Assembly: GCA_012974315.1 (NCBI GenBank)
Contig: JAAXQI010000219.1
Span: 1 to 7,962, forward strand
Length of the DNA stretch: 7,962 nucleotides
Reading direction: 5' to 3'
Source: Desulfobacterales bacterium
GTDB taxonomy: Bacteria > Desulfobacterota > Desulfobulbia > Desulfobulbales > BM004
Below the pieces are notes generated by a model. The model was not told the DNA's origin. It did not search any database and saw only the letters and a list, made by a program, of their open reading frames with translations. Of the stretch, positions 6,911 through 7,962 are shown piece after piece (position 1 is the first letter of the stretch; each line of letters starts with the position of its first letter). A program made the translations under genes and the position numbers.

Positions 6911-7962
6911 ATGAAACGTAGACTGAAAGGATTGCTGATTTATCTGGGCCTGTTGACCGCTGTCACCAGCGGCATAATGTTCATCTCGATGAATTTTGGT
7001 GACCAGAGAGTCCATATAGAAAAGAAACAGTGGAATCCGGCTGAAGCTTTGGACCAGGGGTTTGATACAAAACGGCTGAAAAAGGCAGCGGAATATATTG
7101 AAACAAGATTGCCGGTTGTCCGGAGTATGATCATTATCAGGAATGGCAAAACCGTTCATGAAAAATATTACTGGAAGGGTGGGCCGCAGGAAAAGGATTA
7201 TCTCCACTCGCTGAATGGTCCTGTTTTACACGCATTGATAGGAATTGCCATTGAAAAACAGGACCTGCTGCAGGTCCAGGCGGACCTGATCTGGGGCGAT
7301 GGCCCCCTTGAGTACTGGGAGCTGTTTTATGCCGGAGACAAGATCGGGGCCTCCATCCAGGCGCTTTCGGTGCCAGACGGAAAACGTAACCCGGCTGCCG
7401 GTTTTGCTGCCAATTATCTGCTGGCAGAGATTATCCGCTCTGTGTCTTCAAAAAATATTTTTGAGTTTGCCGACCAGTATCTTTTTTCACCCATGGGCAT
7501 CACCACCCTGGCAGCCCTGGATGAACTGAATATAACCATCCCCTGGGGAACTAAGCATCTTAAAGACGGTGAAATCATCAATTTTGCGAACACCCGGGAT
7601 ATACCGGGCGATCAGTACCGCGAACGGTTGCTGGTCGCTGATGTCAAATCCACTTTAAATGTCCCTCTGTTCATCAGGGGCGATCTCTATGGGTTTATGG
7701 GGTTTGATGAATGCCGCTACCACCGCAAATGGTTCGATGAGGATGTGTACATCCTGACCACCGCAGCTCAAATTATTACCCGGGCCATTGAAAACAAGCG
7801 GTTTGAAGAAGAATTGGAGCGACACCGCAGCCGCCTGGAGTCGATCTTCAGCAGTGTCCAGGATGCCATCATTACGGTGGACACGGAAATGAATGTGATC
7901 GAGGCCAATAAAGCCGCTGAAAAAATCTGCGGTTTCAAAATGGATACCGGTCAGCCCTTTAC
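6911..7962 (+). CDS. Chimeric sensor-like protein: degenerate beta-lactamase-like domain, partial GAF, start of PAS (3' end outside window)
   Basis: The frame is open from ATG 6911 to the window edge (350 codons, incomplete). Residues 1-28 are basic then hydrophobic (MKRRLKGLLIYLGLL...), a signal anchor. Residues about 50-197 resemble serine beta-lactamase-family hydrolases: RSMIIIRNGK (71-80), HSLNGPVLHALIGIAIEK (99-116), then NIFEFADQYLFSPMGI (182-197). Where the family has SxxK, this protein has S100-L-N-G103, so the catalytic lysine is lost. The Tyr-x-Asn region reads FAANYLL (165-171) without a recognisable Tyr-x-Asn, and the segment between the two motifs is far shorter than usual. From about 205 the sequence becomes the second half of a GAF domain (KSTLNVPLFIRGDLYGFMGF, 246-265; AAQIITRAIENK, 285-296), then a short linker helix and the opening of a PAS domain (SRLESIFSSVQDAIITVD, 307-324). 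A downstream kinase, GGDEF or other output is likely but not seen. It begins 14 bp after the exporter gene, with no clear Shine-Dalgarno sequence. It may be a real chimera, a decayed gene or an assembly join; domain calls are from motif recognition. Confidence 0.75.
   Translation, partial: MKRRLKGLLIYLGLLTAVTSGIMFISMNFGDQRVHIEKKQWNPAEALDQGFDTKRLKKAAEYIETRLPVVRSMIIIRNGKTVHEKYYWKGGPQEKDYLHSLNGPVLHALIGIAIEKQDLLQVQADLIWGDGPLEYWELFYAGDKIGASIQALSVPDGKRNPAAGFAANYLLAEIIRSVSSKNIFEFADQYLFSPMGITTLAALDELNITIPWGTKHLKDGEIINFANTRDIPGDQYRERLLVADVKSTLNVPLFIRGDLYGFMGFDECRYHRKWFDEDVYILTTAAQIITRAIENKRFEEELERHRSRLESIFSSVQDAIITVDTEMNVIEANKAAEKICGFKMDTGQPF
7261..7288 (+). repeat. Inverted plus direct repeat of GGACCTG inside the beta-lactamase-like coding region
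   Basis: GGACCTG at 7261-7267 faces its perfect complement CAGGTCC at 7271-7277 across a 3 nt centre (CTG), and GGACCTG recurs directly at 7282-7288. The block encodes residues about 117-126, the point at which the beta-lactamase-like domain appears to lack its usual middle segment. It could fold as a 7 bp GC-rich hairpin. It has no T-tract after it and sits within an open frame, so it does not look like a terminator. Confidence 0.55.

Noticed and set aside
6839..7207. Minus-strand frame of 122 codons spanning the exporter-sensor junction
   Set aside because: It is antisense to two supported genes and has no recognisable motif or ribosome-binding site.
6911..7500. Functional beta-lactamase or esterase resistance gene
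   Set aside because: The SxxK lysine is replaced by glycine, no Tyr-x-Asn motif is visible, and the domain is far shorter than active family members, so hydrolytic activity is unlikely.
7299..7529. Plus-strand frame of 76 codons in the last part of the window
   Set aside because: It is a different frame within the longer open frame from 6911, which has clear hydrolase-like and GAF motifs through the same bases.

Overview
The window holds one plus-strand gene cluster, apparently a single operon running off the right edge, behind a short AT-rich leader of about 175 bp. Protein style suggests a Gram-negative bacterium: a periplasmic adaptor, an HAE-1-type RND pump and a GAF/PAS signalling protein of a kind common in Desulfobacterota (deltaproteobacteria) and relatives. 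That taxonomic reading is an inference from familiarity, not a search result.

Layout: (1) 1-175, leader with no convincing plus-strand gene; an open minus-strand frame at 1-119 may be the edge of another gene. (2) 176-1297, a membrane-fusion (periplasmic adaptor) protein. (3) 1310-4429, a full-length HAE-1/AcrB-like RND permease. (4) 4404-6896, a second RND-superfamily exporter of the smaller MMPL-like/COG1033 type, starting with GTG inside the end of the pump gene behind a good Shine-Dalgarno sequence. (5) 6911 to beyond 7962, an unusual multidomain protein: N-terminal membrane anchor, shortened serine-beta-lactamase-like domain lacking its catalytic motifs, N-terminally truncated GAF domain, and the start of a PAS domain.

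The first two products should form the inner-membrane and periplasmic parts of a tripartite efflux pump; no outer-membrane TolC-type channel is encoded here. The third is a separate 12-TM RND transporter, so the operon pairs two RND families. The last gene could be a sensor for the locus, but its effector domain is not visible. The two strongest leads are this chimeric last gene, and the altered proton-relay positions in both transporters (D-N instead of D-D and N instead of K in the pump; acidic residues only in the C-terminal half of the second exporter). No RNA genes, CRISPR arrays, insertion sequences or convincing terminators were seen.
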